From Pirellulaceae bacterium (GTDB lineage Bacteria > Planctomycetota > Planctomycetia > Pirellulales > Pirellulaceae): a DNA stretch of 7,778 bases. Positions 1 to 6,448 of this stretch are shown one piece after another. The position numbers were made by a program, and so were the translations under genes. Within the stretch, counting starts at the first letter, position 1, and the number at the start of each line of letters is the position of its first letter. Below the pieces are notes generated by a model. The model saw only the letters and a list, made by a program, of their open reading frames with translations. It did not search any database and had not been told where the DNA came from. The stretch spans positions 1-7,778 of the forward strand of contig JADLDX010000437.1 of NCBI GenBank assembly GCA_020846515.1, read 5' to 3'.

Positions 1-291
1 GAGCCGTTGAATTTCGGCCAATGTCAGTTGGCTCACCAGGCCCTTTCCATCGGTTGTTCGGTCGACCGTGTCATCGTGAATGCAGACCAGTTGACCATCT
101 TTCGTTCGCGCGACATCAAACTCAAAACCAAGTCGCAATTCCAAGCAGGCTCGAAAATTGGCCAGCGTATTCTCGGGCGCATGTTGCAACAGCCCGCGAT
201 GCGCCACCACCAGAGGCTCACCCGCCATCGTCCGGCCGCTCGATAGAACCAGCAGCACCGCCAACGCCAACCATCGAATTGCCTTGAGCAT
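1..291 (-). CDS. Glycerophosphodiester phosphodiesterase, N-terminal part (cut by window edge)
   Basis: This is the first 97 codons of a secreted GDPD-family enzyme, which hydrolyses glycerophosphodiesters to glycerol-3-phosphate and an alcohol. Translating the minus strand from the ATG at 289-291 gives a signal peptide (Lys3/Arg6, then a Leu/Ala/Val core at residues 7-17). The family's opening motifs follow: AHRG (catalytic His31), PENT (39-42), E57-x-D59 (metal ligands), TKDG (63-66), HDD (His72) and DRTTDGKG (77-84). The frame stays open to base 1, so the rest of the TIM barrel lies outside the window. AGAAAGG at 298-304 is a good Shine-Dalgarno site 6 nt before the ATG. The gene lies 66 bp downstream of a sulfatase on the same strand and may share its transcript, although a hairpin repeat sits between them. 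Family assignment is firm. The natural substrate, such as deacylated phospholipid or a wall polymer, cannot be told. Confidence 0.93.
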   Translation of the reverse strand, partial: MLKAIRWLALAVLLVLSSGRTMAGEPLVVAHRGLLQHAPENTLANFRACLELRLGFEFDVARTKDGQLVCIHDDTVDRTTDGKGLVSQLTLAEIQRL

Positions 292-310
292 ATTGAGCCT
301 TTCTGTTAAC

Positions 311-337
311 CCGTAGCCACTGTCGCCAGACGGTGGA
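311..337 (-). repeat. Solitary hairpin repeat, inverted copy of the right arm at 6414-6440
   Basis: Read on the minus strand, these 27 bases match the plus strand at 6414-6440 in 26 positions. The core is an 8-bp stem, CCACCGTC/GACAGTGG, around a TGGC loop. The single difference (A for G) weakens one stem pair on the minus-strand transcript but leaves a G-U wobble on the other strand. The repeat starts 20 bp after the stop codon of the sulfatase at 358-1827 and ends before the phosphodiesterase start. TAACC occurs at 307-311 and again at 341-345, flanking the element. It may act as an mRNA-stabilising or attenuating hairpin between the two genes; that role is inferred. Confidence 0.75.
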
Positions 338-357
338 ACCTAACCGTCTCCAGTGTC

Positions 358-1827
358 TTACCTCCGGTTCGCAGCGCGTCCATTGGGCTTTTGGGGATCG
401 AACTTGGCGTTCGCGATGGGCAATTGGGCTCCTACCTGCTTTTGCCAGGCGTGCAGATCATCGCGCAGTTGCTTGACGATGTCCGGATGGGACTGGGATA
501 GATCCACTGTTTCACCGATATCTTTCACCACGTCAAACAACTCGACCTGTCCGTCTTCGAACCATTCGATCAGTTTGTAGTCCCCGCTGCGGATCGCAGC
601 CCCAGGTGCACCGCCTTGATTGCCATAATGTGGATAGTGCCAATACAAAGATCGTTTCGGCAGTTGGCCGCCGCCCAGGATTGGCAGCAAGCTTTGACCG
701 TCCATTGGTTGCTCAGGCTTGCGTGGTGCCTGCGTGATCTCCATCAAGGTCGCATAGAGATCTGGACTGATGACCGGCGTGGATACCACGCTGTTGGCTT
801 TAACGCGCTTGGGCCAGCGAACCACCCAGGGTTCGCGGATCCCACCTTCGTACATCCAGCCTTTACCACCACGCAACGGCAAGTTAGAGGTGGGCCATCC
901 TTCGCTAGTGGACAAGCCACCATTGTCGCTGGTGAAAATCACCAACGTATCTTCGCTCAACTTTAGTTCGTCCAGTTTGTCTAGCACCTTGCCAACGGCC
1001 TGGTCCATGGCTTCCACCATGGCGGCATAGACCGCATGCTCTTGGACCAAACGCACGTCGCGCTGATATTCGCGTCCCCACTTCTCTTGCAATCCAAGCC
1101 GTTGACGTTTCTGCTCGTATTTTTGTGGCAAGTCCTGGCGGGCCATCAAGGGTGTGTGAACGGAGTAAAACGAGAGGTAGGTGAAGAAAGGCTCATCCTT
1201 ATGTGCCTCGATGAACTTGGCCGTTTCGCTGGCCAACCGATCCGGCAAATGCTCGCCATCAGGGCCATCGGTTAATCGCGGATTACCATAAGGCGAAAAG
1301 TATTTGTTGCCGCCATAGGGACCGCCTCGCTCAATACCGCCGTGGTTAACATCGAACCCTTGGTTCTCCGGCCACCAACCCTCGGGACCAAGATGCCACT
1401 TGCCCGCAAACATAGTGGCATAGCCGGCGGACTTCATCAGCTTTCCAAGCGTAGGAGAATCAAGAACCAGTCGATCTTTATAAGCGGCCGGCAGCAGCTT
1501 GGTATTGCGTTTCCAGTTCTCCGGCAGCAGCGGGGCACCAATAAAATCGGTGATCCCCAATCGCTGAGGCCACATGCCGGTCATCAGCGAAGCCCGCGTC
1601 GGAGAACAGACTGGACAGGCTGCGTAGGCATCGGTGAACCGAGCACCTTCCAGTGCTAACCGATCAATGTTAGGCGTCTCATAGAACGTGCTGCCATAAC
1701 ATCCCACGTCGCGCTGGCCAAGATCGTCTACCAGAAACACGACCACATTAGGTGGCTTGGCACTGACCGTCCCAACACTGAGGCAATGCAGGGCCAGAAC
1801 CAAAGTGCAGAACAAGAAGTTGCGCAT
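358..1827 (-). CDS. Secreted S1-family sulfatase (sulfatase 1)
   Basis: This is a 489-residue type I sulfatase, which hydrolyses sulfate esters using a formylglycine made from a cysteine. A signal peptide covers residues 1-23 (a hydrophobic stretch ending VSA). Visible motifs are the metal-binding D34-D35, the maturation signature C74-S-P-T-R (Cys74 to formylglycine, the FGE-type form), K143-W-H145, H224 in the SFYSVHTPL stretch, D301-N302 in FTSDNGG, and K322 in LRGGKGW. All residues needed for catalysis are therefore present, and the length is normal. The C-terminal subdomain is present (the YWHYPHYG region and the RSGDYKL stretch), followed by a short basic tail. The ATG directly abuts the stop of the upstream sulfatase, so the two are probably translationally coupled. 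AAAAAGG about 11 nt upstream may serve as ribosome-binding site. The likely site of action is the periplasm or outside the cell, on sulfated polysaccharides; the exact substrate and subfamily cannot be assigned by eye. Confidence 0.95.
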   Translation of the reverse strand: MRNFLFCTLVLALHCLSVGTVSAKPPNVVVFLVDDLGQRDVGCYGSTFYETPNIDRLALEGARFTDAYAACPVCSPTRASLMTGMWPQRLGITDFIGAPLLPENWKRNTKLLPAAYKDRLVLDSPTLGKLMKSAGYATMFAGKWHLGPEGWWPENQGFDVNHGGIERGGPYGGNKYFSPYGNPRLTDGPDGEHLPDRLASETAKFIEAHKDEPFFTYLSFYSVHTPLMARQDLPQKYEQKRQRLGLQEKWGREYQRDVRLVQEHAVYAAMVEAMDQAVGKVLDKLDELKLSEDTLVIFTSDNGGLSTSEGWPTSNLPLRGGKGWMYEGGIREPWVVRWPKRVKANSVVSTPVISPDLYATLMEITQAPRKPEQPMDGQSLLPILGGGQLPKRSLYWHYPHYGNQGGAPGAAIRSGDYKLIEWFEDGQVELFDVVKDIGETVDLSQSHPDIVKQLRDDLHAWQKQVGAQLPIANAKFDPQKPNGRAANRR

Positions 1828-3225
1828 TTATTGGCTCGCCTTTTTCTGTTTGCCGTTTTTGTTGGCCGGGCGGTTGTTCGTAGCTTTGCCCGCGCCGCTA
1901 TTGCCTCCCCACAAGGGCATGACATTGCCTTTGTTCCAGGTGTCCCATTTGGCTTGAAGCTCTGCGACTTTTTCGGGCTGGGTCGCTGCCAGATCGTGAT
2001 CTTCGTGAATATCTTGCGCGAGATGGTAGAGCTTGGTAGTAGTCACCGATTGAGCACGGCCCGTTTGAGTGTCGGCGTTGCTGTCGTAGCGCACCAATTT
2101 CCAATCGCCGCTGCGCACTGCCATCTGCTGACCAAAACGCCAGTAGAGCGATTCATGCGGAGTATCGTCTCGTCGACCAGTCAAGAATGGCATCAAGTCG
2201 ACTCCATCCAGTTTCCACTCTGGGTTGATCTCCAAGCCGGCGGCAACCAGCGCGGTAGCATTTAGATCCAACTGAATAGCAGGCTTTTCGAACACACCTG
2301 GCTTGATATGCCCTGGCCATGAGACAATAAAGGGCACGCGAATACCGCCTTCCAACGTCGTTCGCTTGCTCCCGCGCAGCGGCTCATTGCGCGAACCGTT
2401 GACCGTCACGCCGACCATCGTCGGACCGCCGTTGTCGCTGATAAAGGCGATCAATGTATTTTCGGTTTGTCCCGTCTCGGCCACTTTCGCGACCACTTTT
2501 CCAATGGCTTCATCCATCGCCAGCATCATCGCGTTGTAAGTTCGCCGCTGCTGATCGGCTACCTGGCTGAACTTGGCCAGTCGATCATCGGTCGCCTGCA
2601 TGGGTGTATGAACAGCATTAAACGATAGATAGAGAAACCATGGATGGGCGCGATGTCGTTCGATAAACGCACTGGCTTCTCGACCAAATGCATCGGTCGT
2701 GTAGTCGAGTTCATCGACCGCCTCGGTGCCTCTTAGTATTCCAGAACTCTGCGTATAACTATGCGCGCCGCCGAGGAAACCGAAGAACTCATCGAAGCCA
2801 CGTTTCTGTGGATGCATCTGCGGCTGATTGCCCAAATGCCACTTACCGACCAGGCCAGTTGCATAGCCTGCGTCCTTGAGCCGATCGGCCAGCGTCTTTT
2901 CTGTCACGGGCAACCCTTGAGCGCCGCCGCTGGGATTGAATTCATGGCCAAAACGGTTCTGATAGCGACCAGTCAACAAACCAGCTCGAGTTGGCGAGCA
3001 ATAGGGCCCCGTGACATATCCGTTGGTCAGCCGGACGCCTGCGCTGGCCAACGCGTCAAGATGCGGTGTCGGAATGTCTTTGGCGCCATGAAAGCCCACG
3101 TCGGCATAGCCCATGTCGTCCCCAACAATAATCAGAATATTGGGTTTGCGTGCGGGGTCGTCTGCCGGTATCGCCAAGGCAGGCATACTGCATAAAAACA
3201 GACAAGCGAACATCAGCGGTTTCAT
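1828..3225 (-). CDS. Secreted S1-family sulfatase (sulfatase 2), first gene of the pair
   Basis: This is a 465-residue sulfatase of the arylsulfatase/N-acetylgalactosamine-sulfatase type. The frame can extend to an ATG at 3297, but I chose the ATG at 3223-3225. It has an AAGGA Shine-Dalgarno 6 nt upstream and directly begins a signal peptide (MKPLMFACLFLCSMPALA), whereas the longer form would bury that peptide behind 24 hydrophilic residues. Motifs are D36-D37, C76-S-P-T-R (formylglycine site), K128-W-H130, H206 in SFNAVHTPM, D264-N265 in SDNGG, and K287 in LRGSK. The last ~20 residues are Lys/Asn-rich. It differs clearly in sequence from sulfatase 1, so the pair does not look like a recent tandem duplication and may attack different linkages. 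It is transcribed away from serB and appears to lead the sulfatase operon. No sulfatase-maturing enzyme or sulfate transporter lies in the window. Confidence 0.95.
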   Translation of the reverse strand: MKPLMFACLFLCSMPALAIPADDPARKPNILIIVGDDMGYADVGFHGAKDIPTPHLDALASAGVRLTNGYVTGPYCSPTRAGLLTGRYQNRFGHEFNPSGGAQGLPVTEKTLADRLKDAGYATGLVGKWHLGNQPQMHPQKRGFDEFFGFLGGAHSYTQSSGILRGTEAVDELDYTTDAFGREASAFIERHRAHPWFLYLSFNAVHTPMQATDDRLAKFSQVADQQRRTYNAMMLAMDEAIGKVVAKVAETGQTENTLIAFISDNGGPTMVGVTVNGSRNEPLRGSKRTTLEGGIRVPFIVSWPGHIKPGVFEKPAIQLDLNATALVAAGLEINPEWKLDGVDLMPFLTGRRDDTPHESLYWRFGQQMAVRSGDWKLVRYDSNADTQTGRAQSVTTTKLYHLAQDIHEDHDLAATQPEKVAELQAKWDTWNKGNVMPLWGGNSGAGKATNNRPANKNGKQKKASQ

Positions 3226-3231
3226 TTCTGG

Positions 3232-3236
3232 TCCTT
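3232..3236 (-). promoter_or_regulatory. Shine-Dalgarno site that decides the sulfatase 2 start
   Basis: The minus strand reads AAGGA, followed by 6 nt and then the ATG at 3223-3225. This supports the signal-peptide start over the ATG 72 bp further upstream, which has no comparable site. Confidence 0.7.
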
Positions 3237-3267
3237 GCATCTTGTGAGGTCGAGTTGGTTGGCACTT

Positions 3268-3273
3268 ATCATA
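3268..3273 (-). promoter_or_regulatory. Possible -10 element for the sulfatase operon
   Basis: The minus strand reads TATGAT, five of six matches to the bacterial -10 consensus. It sits 42 bp upstream of the sulfatase 2 start codon, in the 132-bp divergent region shared with serB. No convincing -35 element is visible at 16-18 bp; the best candidate, TGGTGG, is poor. Treat this as a guess. Confidence 0.25.
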
Positions 3274-3357
3274 CTCCTGCCAGCCCAATTCCACCACAAA
3301 CGTTCCATTTGCAGGTGGGCTCGGAGAAACGCAGGTTGTTCGTTACCATAGACCCCC

Positions 3358-4602
3358 ATGAATGCACCATTACCCCCAGGTTCCGACACGCTGGCGCTCT
3401 TGCACTTTACCGGTGAAGACCGCCCAGGGCTCACGGCTTCACTAACTGAGCTGCTGGCATCGTTTGGCTGCCTGATTATCGATGTCAATCAGACCGTCAA
3501 CCATAAATCGTTGCTGCTTGGGTTGCTAATACAGATTCCCCATCAACATGACGGTCGGCAGGTCATCGCGCAGTTGGAAAGCCTCGGCCATCAGTTGGAA
3601 CTGAAGTGCAAGCACAAACTGGTCAGTCCCGAGGACTACGACCAATGGGTCACGCGTCAAGGTAAATCCAGGTTCATACTCACGTTGTTGTCCAGAGCCG
3701 TCACAGCAGAGCAGTTCCACGCGGTCACCCGCATGCTGGCCGATCAAGGATTGAACATCGACATCATTACTCGTCTGTCGGGGCGTCCGCCACGCGAGGG
3801 TCACGTAAAGTTAACTCGGGCTTGCATTGAGTTTTCTTTGCGTGGAGAGCCGCGTGACTCCAAGCAATTGAAGGCTAGTCTCCTGGAACTTTCCAGCCAA
3901 CTGGATCTGGACCTGGCTTGGCAACGAGATGATGCCTATCGACGGATACGGCGCGTGGTCGCCCTCGATATGGATTCGACTTTGTTGCAAGGCGAAGTCA
4001 TCAACGAGTTGGCTAAAGAAGCCGGTGTGGGTGAAGAAGTCAGTGTCATCACCGAGGCAGCCATGCGTGGTGAGTTGGACTTTGATGAGTCACTGCGCCG
4101 CCGCGTGCATTCGTTGGCCGGATTATCTGCCGATGTGTTACCGAAGATTGCCGAAAGGCTGGAGTTGACTGAAGGAGCAGAACTGCTCTTGGCTACTCTA
4201 CGACGGTTCGGTTATCGGACGGCCATCATCTCGGGTGGCTTCACCTATTTCGCCAAGTACTTGCAGCAGCGTTTGGCGATCGACCATGTTTATGCCAACG
4301 AATTGGAAATTGTCGATGGCCACTTAACCGGCCGCGTGCTGGGTACCATCGTTAACGCGGAACGCAAAGCGACACTGCTGGAGCAACTGGCCAGCGATGA
4401 AGGCGTGGATCGCAAGCAATTGATTGCCATTGGCGATGGTGCGAATGATCTGCCGATGCTGGCGCGAGCCGGTTTGGGCATAGCCTTTCACGCCAAACCG
4501 GTCGTGCGGCAGTCTGCCGAACACCGCGTCTCTACCATGGGGCTCGACGCAGTCCTCTATCTATTGGGTATGCGTGATCGCGATCTAGTCGAGCAAGTCT
4601 AA
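3358..4602 (+). CDS. serB: Phosphoserine phosphatase with tandem ACT-like domains
   Basis: SerB removes phosphate from O-phospho-L-serine, the last step of the phosphorylated serine pathway in the cytoplasm. The 414-residue protein has two N-terminal ACT-like regulatory domains (about residues 11-90 and 103-185). The first opens with LLHFTGEDRPGLTASLTELL and the second with SRFILTLLSRAVTAEQF. A HAD phosphatase domain follows (about 199-400). Its motif I is D204-M-D206-S-T (nucleophile Asp204), motif II is S292-G-G-F, the conserved lysine is K337 in NAERK, and motif III is G359-DGANDLPML with Asp360 and Asp364. All are intact. ACT domains commonly bind serine or other amino acids, so feedback control is likely. 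The ATG at 3358 is the first in frame and has no Shine-Dalgarno; TACCAT at 3344-3349 sits where a -10 would be if the mRNA were leaderless. serB is the only plus-strand gene here and appears monocistronic. Confidence 0.96.
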   Translation: MNAPLPPGSDTLALLHFTGEDRPGLTASLTELLASFGCLIIDVNQTVNHKSLLLGLLIQIPHQHDGRQVIAQLESLGHQLELKCKHKLVSPEDYDQWVTRQGKSRFILTLLSRAVTAEQFHAVTRMLADQGLNIDIITRLSGRPPREGHVKLTRACIEFSLRGEPRDSKQLKASLLELSSQLDLDLAWQRDDAYRRIRRVVALDMDSTLLQGEVINELAKEAGVGEEVSVITEAAMRGELDFDESLRRRVHSLAGLSADVLPKIAERLELTEGAELLLATLRRFGYRTAIISGGFTYFAKYLQQRLAIDHVYANELEIVDGHLTGRVLGTIVNAERKATLLEQLASDEGVDRKQLIAIGDGANDLPMLARAGLGIAFHAKPVVRQSAEHRVSTMGLDAVLYLLGMRDRDLVEQV

Positions 4603-4639
4603 CGGCAAAGCAGTTGTCCCCCAGTATAGAGAAGAGTGT

Positions 4640-4663
4640 AGAGCTGTTGTCCTCAACTGCTCT
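4640..4663. terminator. Possible terminator hairpin between convergent serB and the DUF1559 gene
   Basis: AGAGCTGTTG and CAACTGCTCT form a 10-bp stem with one T-T mismatch around a TCCT loop, 38 bp after the serB stop. AGCAGTTG at 4609-4616 could pair with the same right arm instead. No T-run follows on either strand, so it is not a classic intrinsic terminator. On the minus strand, the region just past the DUF1559 stop contains a weaker ACGTCG/CGACGT pairing (4690-4695 with 4714-4719). Convergent transcription makes a termination site here likely, but the sequence evidence is modest. Confidence 0.35.
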
Positions 4664-4729
4664 CTGCTTCACTGCTCTAAATTCAAATGGACGTCGTCCC
4701 GGAATGGACCTGTCGACGTGCTAACTAGG

Positions 4730-5779
4730 TCAATCTAACGCTTGGATGACTTCGCCTGCGCCGCGAGTGCCCAAGGCACGCCAAGTCAGCAGGTCAACCG
4801 ATTGACTAATGAACTGCACTGAACCATCAACGCGCCCGATTTGCACGCCACCTGTATGGTAACTGCGCGATGTGACTGACGCATACGTTGGCAGCGTAAT
4901 CGATTTCCCTTCTCGCGCAGAATTGAAGTCGACGTCATAGACGCGACCGGAACTGGTGTAGGGTGTAAGCGTGTTGGGCGTGAAAGTTGTGGTCAACCCG
5001 GTTTGATGTATGCGACCGTCTACCCATTCGGTATGTCCCGAGTCGGCCTTGAAACTTCCGCCAAGCGCAGCCACTGCCATGGACGTAGCGGGCGAAGCCA
5101 TTCCCAAGGTAGATGGCGAACCGACGTCGCGTATATACGGCGTAAAGGCTTTGACTTCGGCGAATGCCAGGGTATTGCTCGTACCATCGATGACACCGGC
5201 TAAGTCCAAACGGCTGTTGGGATACACCAGCCCAGTGCCACCATTGCCGGTGCGCGGATCAAAGATGAACCATTCGCCCATGTTGACACCGTAACACAGT
5301 GGATAGTGTCCGAAGTTGGGATCTGAGGGTAAGGGGTCCGGGCGACCTCGATCGTTCGAATCGCTGGGACACAAATAGGTAGGCACACGCGTGCGCGCCA
5401 CAGATCCCTGTTGAGCATACGTCAGATCCCAATTGATCAGGCGTTGCAGGTTGGCTTGTTCGAGCTGGGGAAGCAGTCTAGCTTGTACGGACCAACTGTC
5501 GCTGGTTTGAGTGCGTGAATGAATCGAGGCTGGGGGCAAGCGTCGAAACGTGTCATGGTAGTTGTGCAGCGCTAGCCCCATTTGCTTGACGTTGTTCGAG
5601 CAACTCATGCGACGCGCCGCTTCGCGAGCCGCCTGCACGGCCGGCAGCAGGAGACTCACCAACACGCCAATGATGGCGATCACGACCAATAGTTCAACCA
5701 AAGTAAAGCCACGGATTGGTTGTCGATTCTCATACGCTCTTAAGTGCGCCAATCTCAGGTGGGACATTGTGGAATCCAT
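4730..5779 (-). CDS. DUF1559 prepilin-like protein with H-X9-DG domain
   Basis: This 349-residue protein belongs to the DUF1559 (SBP_bac_10) family, which is present in many paralogues in planctomycetes and is of unknown function. It carries a type IV pilin/pseudopilin-like N-terminus: the prepilin peptidase site G24|F25-T-L-V-E29, then a hydrophobic helix (about 27-47) leading into [17 protein letters not shown] and [12 protein letters not shown], the family's usual continuation. The C-terminus has the processing-associated H-X9-DG motif (His308, Asp318-Gly319). [14 protein letters not shown], another typical stretch, lies in between. It is probably anchored in a membrane, with the globular part outside the cytoplasm. 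The start could be Met1 or Met5: GGAG lies only 1 nt before Met1 and 13 nt before Met5, so neither spacing is ideal. The gene stands alone, with hemP upstream on the same strand and serB converging. Confidence 0.93.
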   Translation of the reverse strand: MDSTMSHLRLAHLRAYENRQPIRGFTLVELLVVIAIIGVLVSLLLPAVQAAREAARRMSCSNNVKQMGLALHNYHDTFRRLPPASIHSRTQTSDSWSVQARLLPQLEQANLQRLINWDLTYAQQGSVARTRVPTYLCPSDSNDRGRPDPLPSDPNFGHYPLCYGVNMGEWFIFDPRTGNGGTGLVYPNSRLDLAGVIDGTSNTLAFAEVKAFTPYIRDVGSPSTLGMASPATSMAVAALGGSFKADSGHTEWVDGRIHQTGLTTTFTPNTLTPYTSSGRVYDVDFNSAREGKSITLPTYASVTSRSYHTGGVQIGRVDGSVQFISQSVDLLTWRALGTRGAGEVIQALD

Positions 5780-5883
5780 GCTCCAAGTCTTACAAAAGTT
5801 TCTTTTTGATGCGTCTATTGGGCGTGTCTAAATGGGTGCCACTTTGAAGCTGGGGCAACCGGATGCGAACTGGTCACCGACGC

Positions 5884-5908
5884 CGAAACAGCACTCCCGC
5901 TTGTTCCG
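5884..5908 (-). terminator. Possible hairpin terminator after hemP
   Basis: On the minus strand, 10 nt after the hemP stop, CGGAACA and TGTTTCG pair (one G-U). With one bulged A, an inner GC/GC pairing closes a 6-nt loop. No T-run follows, so it may terminate weakly or simply protect the 3' end. The remainder of the 139-bp gap up to the DUF1559 gene shows nothing else recognisable. Confidence 0.3.
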
Positions 5909-5918
5909 AACGAATAGC

Positions 5919-6149
5919 CTATTTGTTCAACACCAGCTTGCCGGCACGGGTGCGCCGCAGTTCGTAGACCTGATCACCTAACTGAATCGATACACGTTGA
6001 GCATCGCCGAACAACTCTTCAAATTTGAAGTAAGGCACCGACAACGACGCCGGTCGAGACGCACCCTGCGGACGCGTTTCGGCGGCCAAGGGCGCTGGTC
6101 GACCAACCGATTCACTCCCCTCTGGGTTACTCGGGTTGTCCGTTGACAT
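5919..6149 (-). CDS. hemP: Hemin uptake protein HemP family
   Basis: This is a 76-residue small protein. Residues 43-76 match the HemP family pattern: FEELFG at 43-48, then RVSIQLGDQVYELRRTRAGK at 52-71, closely followed by LVLNK at the end. The family's typical core (S/EELLG...I.H.G..Y.LR.TR.GKLILTK) is thus almost complete. The first ~40 residues are Pro/Ser/Gly/Glu-rich and probably disordered. No signal peptide or membrane segment is seen, so the protein is likely cytoplasmic. HemP genes accompany haem-uptake operons in proteobacteria and are commonly under Fur control; the molecular role is poorly understood. Here it has no TonB receptor or haem transporter beside it. The ATG at 6147-6149 follows ACAGG only 0-1 nt upstream, so ribosome binding is weak or atypical. 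A promoter and an operator-like dyad lie just upstream. The family call rests on the C-terminal motif. Confidence 0.85.
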   Translation of the reverse strand: MSTDNPSNPEGSESVGRPAPLAAETRPQGASRPASLSVPYFKFEELFGDAQRVSIQLGDQVYELRRTRAGKLVLNK

Positions 6150-6185
6150 CCTGTAGACTCGCCAATGCGTTGTTCAATAGTGCTG

Positions 6186-6202
6186 TTGAGATTCAGTCTC
6201 AA
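6186..6202 (-). promoter_or_regulatory. Fur-like operator dyad upstream of hemP
   Basis: The minus strand reads TTGAGACTGAATCTCAA, with 6-bp arms TTGAGA/TCTCAA around 5 nt. This has the 7-1-7 layout of Fur-family boxes (compare the TGAGAAT-N-ATTCTCA type). It begins 1 nt downstream of the predicted -10 and ends 36 nt before the hemP start codon, so a bound repressor would cover the transcription start. Fur control of hemP is known in other bacteria; here it is inferred from site shape and position. Confidence 0.6.
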
Positions 6203-6203
6203 A

Positions 6204-6232
6204 AGATTAGCAGGCGGTGGGGTTATTCGCAA
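6204..6232 (-). promoter_or_regulatory. Predicted hemP promoter
   Basis: The minus strand has TTGCGA at 6227-6232 as a -35 (four of six matches to consensus), a 17-bp spacer, and TAATCT at 6204-6209 as a -10, preceded by TGC (an extended -10). The -10 keeps the most important T, A and final T. The start of transcription would fall near 6197, inside the Fur-like dyad, giving a leader of about 48 nt. Confidence 0.5.
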
Positions 6233-6338
6233 TGTATGGTGCGGTAAATATTGGGATTTTCCTGAGAATCGACCGGCCAGATGGAATTTTTGTGCCACAA
6301 GGTGTTTGCTGGTAACAGGTTGTGGCAATGATGGCTCG

Positions 6339-6353
6339 TGAGACAGTGTCTCA
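6339..6353. promoter_or_regulatory. Second 7-1-7 dyad, possible operator
   Basis: TGAGACA-G-TGTCTCA is a perfect 15-bp inverted repeat sharing the TGAGA-N5-TCTCA frame with the dyad at 6186-6202. It lies 107 bp upstream of the predicted -35 of hemP and 95 bp downstream of the LarA-like stop. It could be an auxiliary site for the same regulator or belong to an unrecognised transcript. Confidence 0.4.
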
Positions 6354-6374
6354 GTCGCGTGTGGGAGGCGATTG

Positions 6375-6438
6375 GTAGTCACCGCTGCCAAGCGGTGGAT
6401 TTCACCGGTGAAGTCCACCGTCTGGCGACGGTGGCTAC
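6375..6438. repeat. 64-bp near-palindrome of three consecutive hairpins (REP/BIME-like)
   Basis: The element has three units. The left hairpin is CACCGCT-GCCA-AGCGGTG (6380-6397), the centre is the perfect dyad TTCACCGGTGAA (6401-6412), and the right hairpin is CCACCGTC-TGGC-GACGGTGG (6415-6434). GTAG and CTAC close the outer ends. The whole is symmetric about 6406/6407, with 26 of 32 positions matching its own reverse complement; all six differences are transitions. It starts 10 bp after the LarA-like stop codon. The right arm recurs at 311-337. Such structure suits an extragenic palindromic element, possibly also a transcript-end stabiliser or bidirectional terminator. Confidence 0.8.
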
Positions 6439-6448
6439 GGAAGAGTCT

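Noticed and set aside
616..966. 116-codon plus-strand open frame antisense to sulfatase 1
   Set aside because: Same reason: antisense shadow of an intact sulfatase, with no domain or start signal.
1786..2265. 159-codon plus-strand open frame antisense to sulfatase 2
   Set aside because: It lies opposite a sulfatase with complete catalytic motifs and its product resembles no known family; it is a shadow of the real coding strand.
3226..3297. N-terminal extension of sulfatase 2 to the ATG at 3297
   Set aside because: It would place 24 hydrophilic residues before a clear signal peptide, and the internal ATG at 3225 has a well-spaced AAGGA site.
5794..5807. AAAAG-TTT-CTTTTT inverted repeat before the DUF1559 gene
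   Set aside because: The stem is only five weak A/T-rich pairs and is likely chance; I saw no supporting promoter or terminator signal.
6262..6270. TGAGAATC as a third Fur half-site
   Set aside because: The opposite half is missing, so it is not distinguishable from chance.
5978..6418. 146-codon open frame on the minus strand overlapping hemP
   Set aside because: It overlaps hemP in another frame, runs through the hemP promoter and the palindromic repeat, and shows no recognisable domain.
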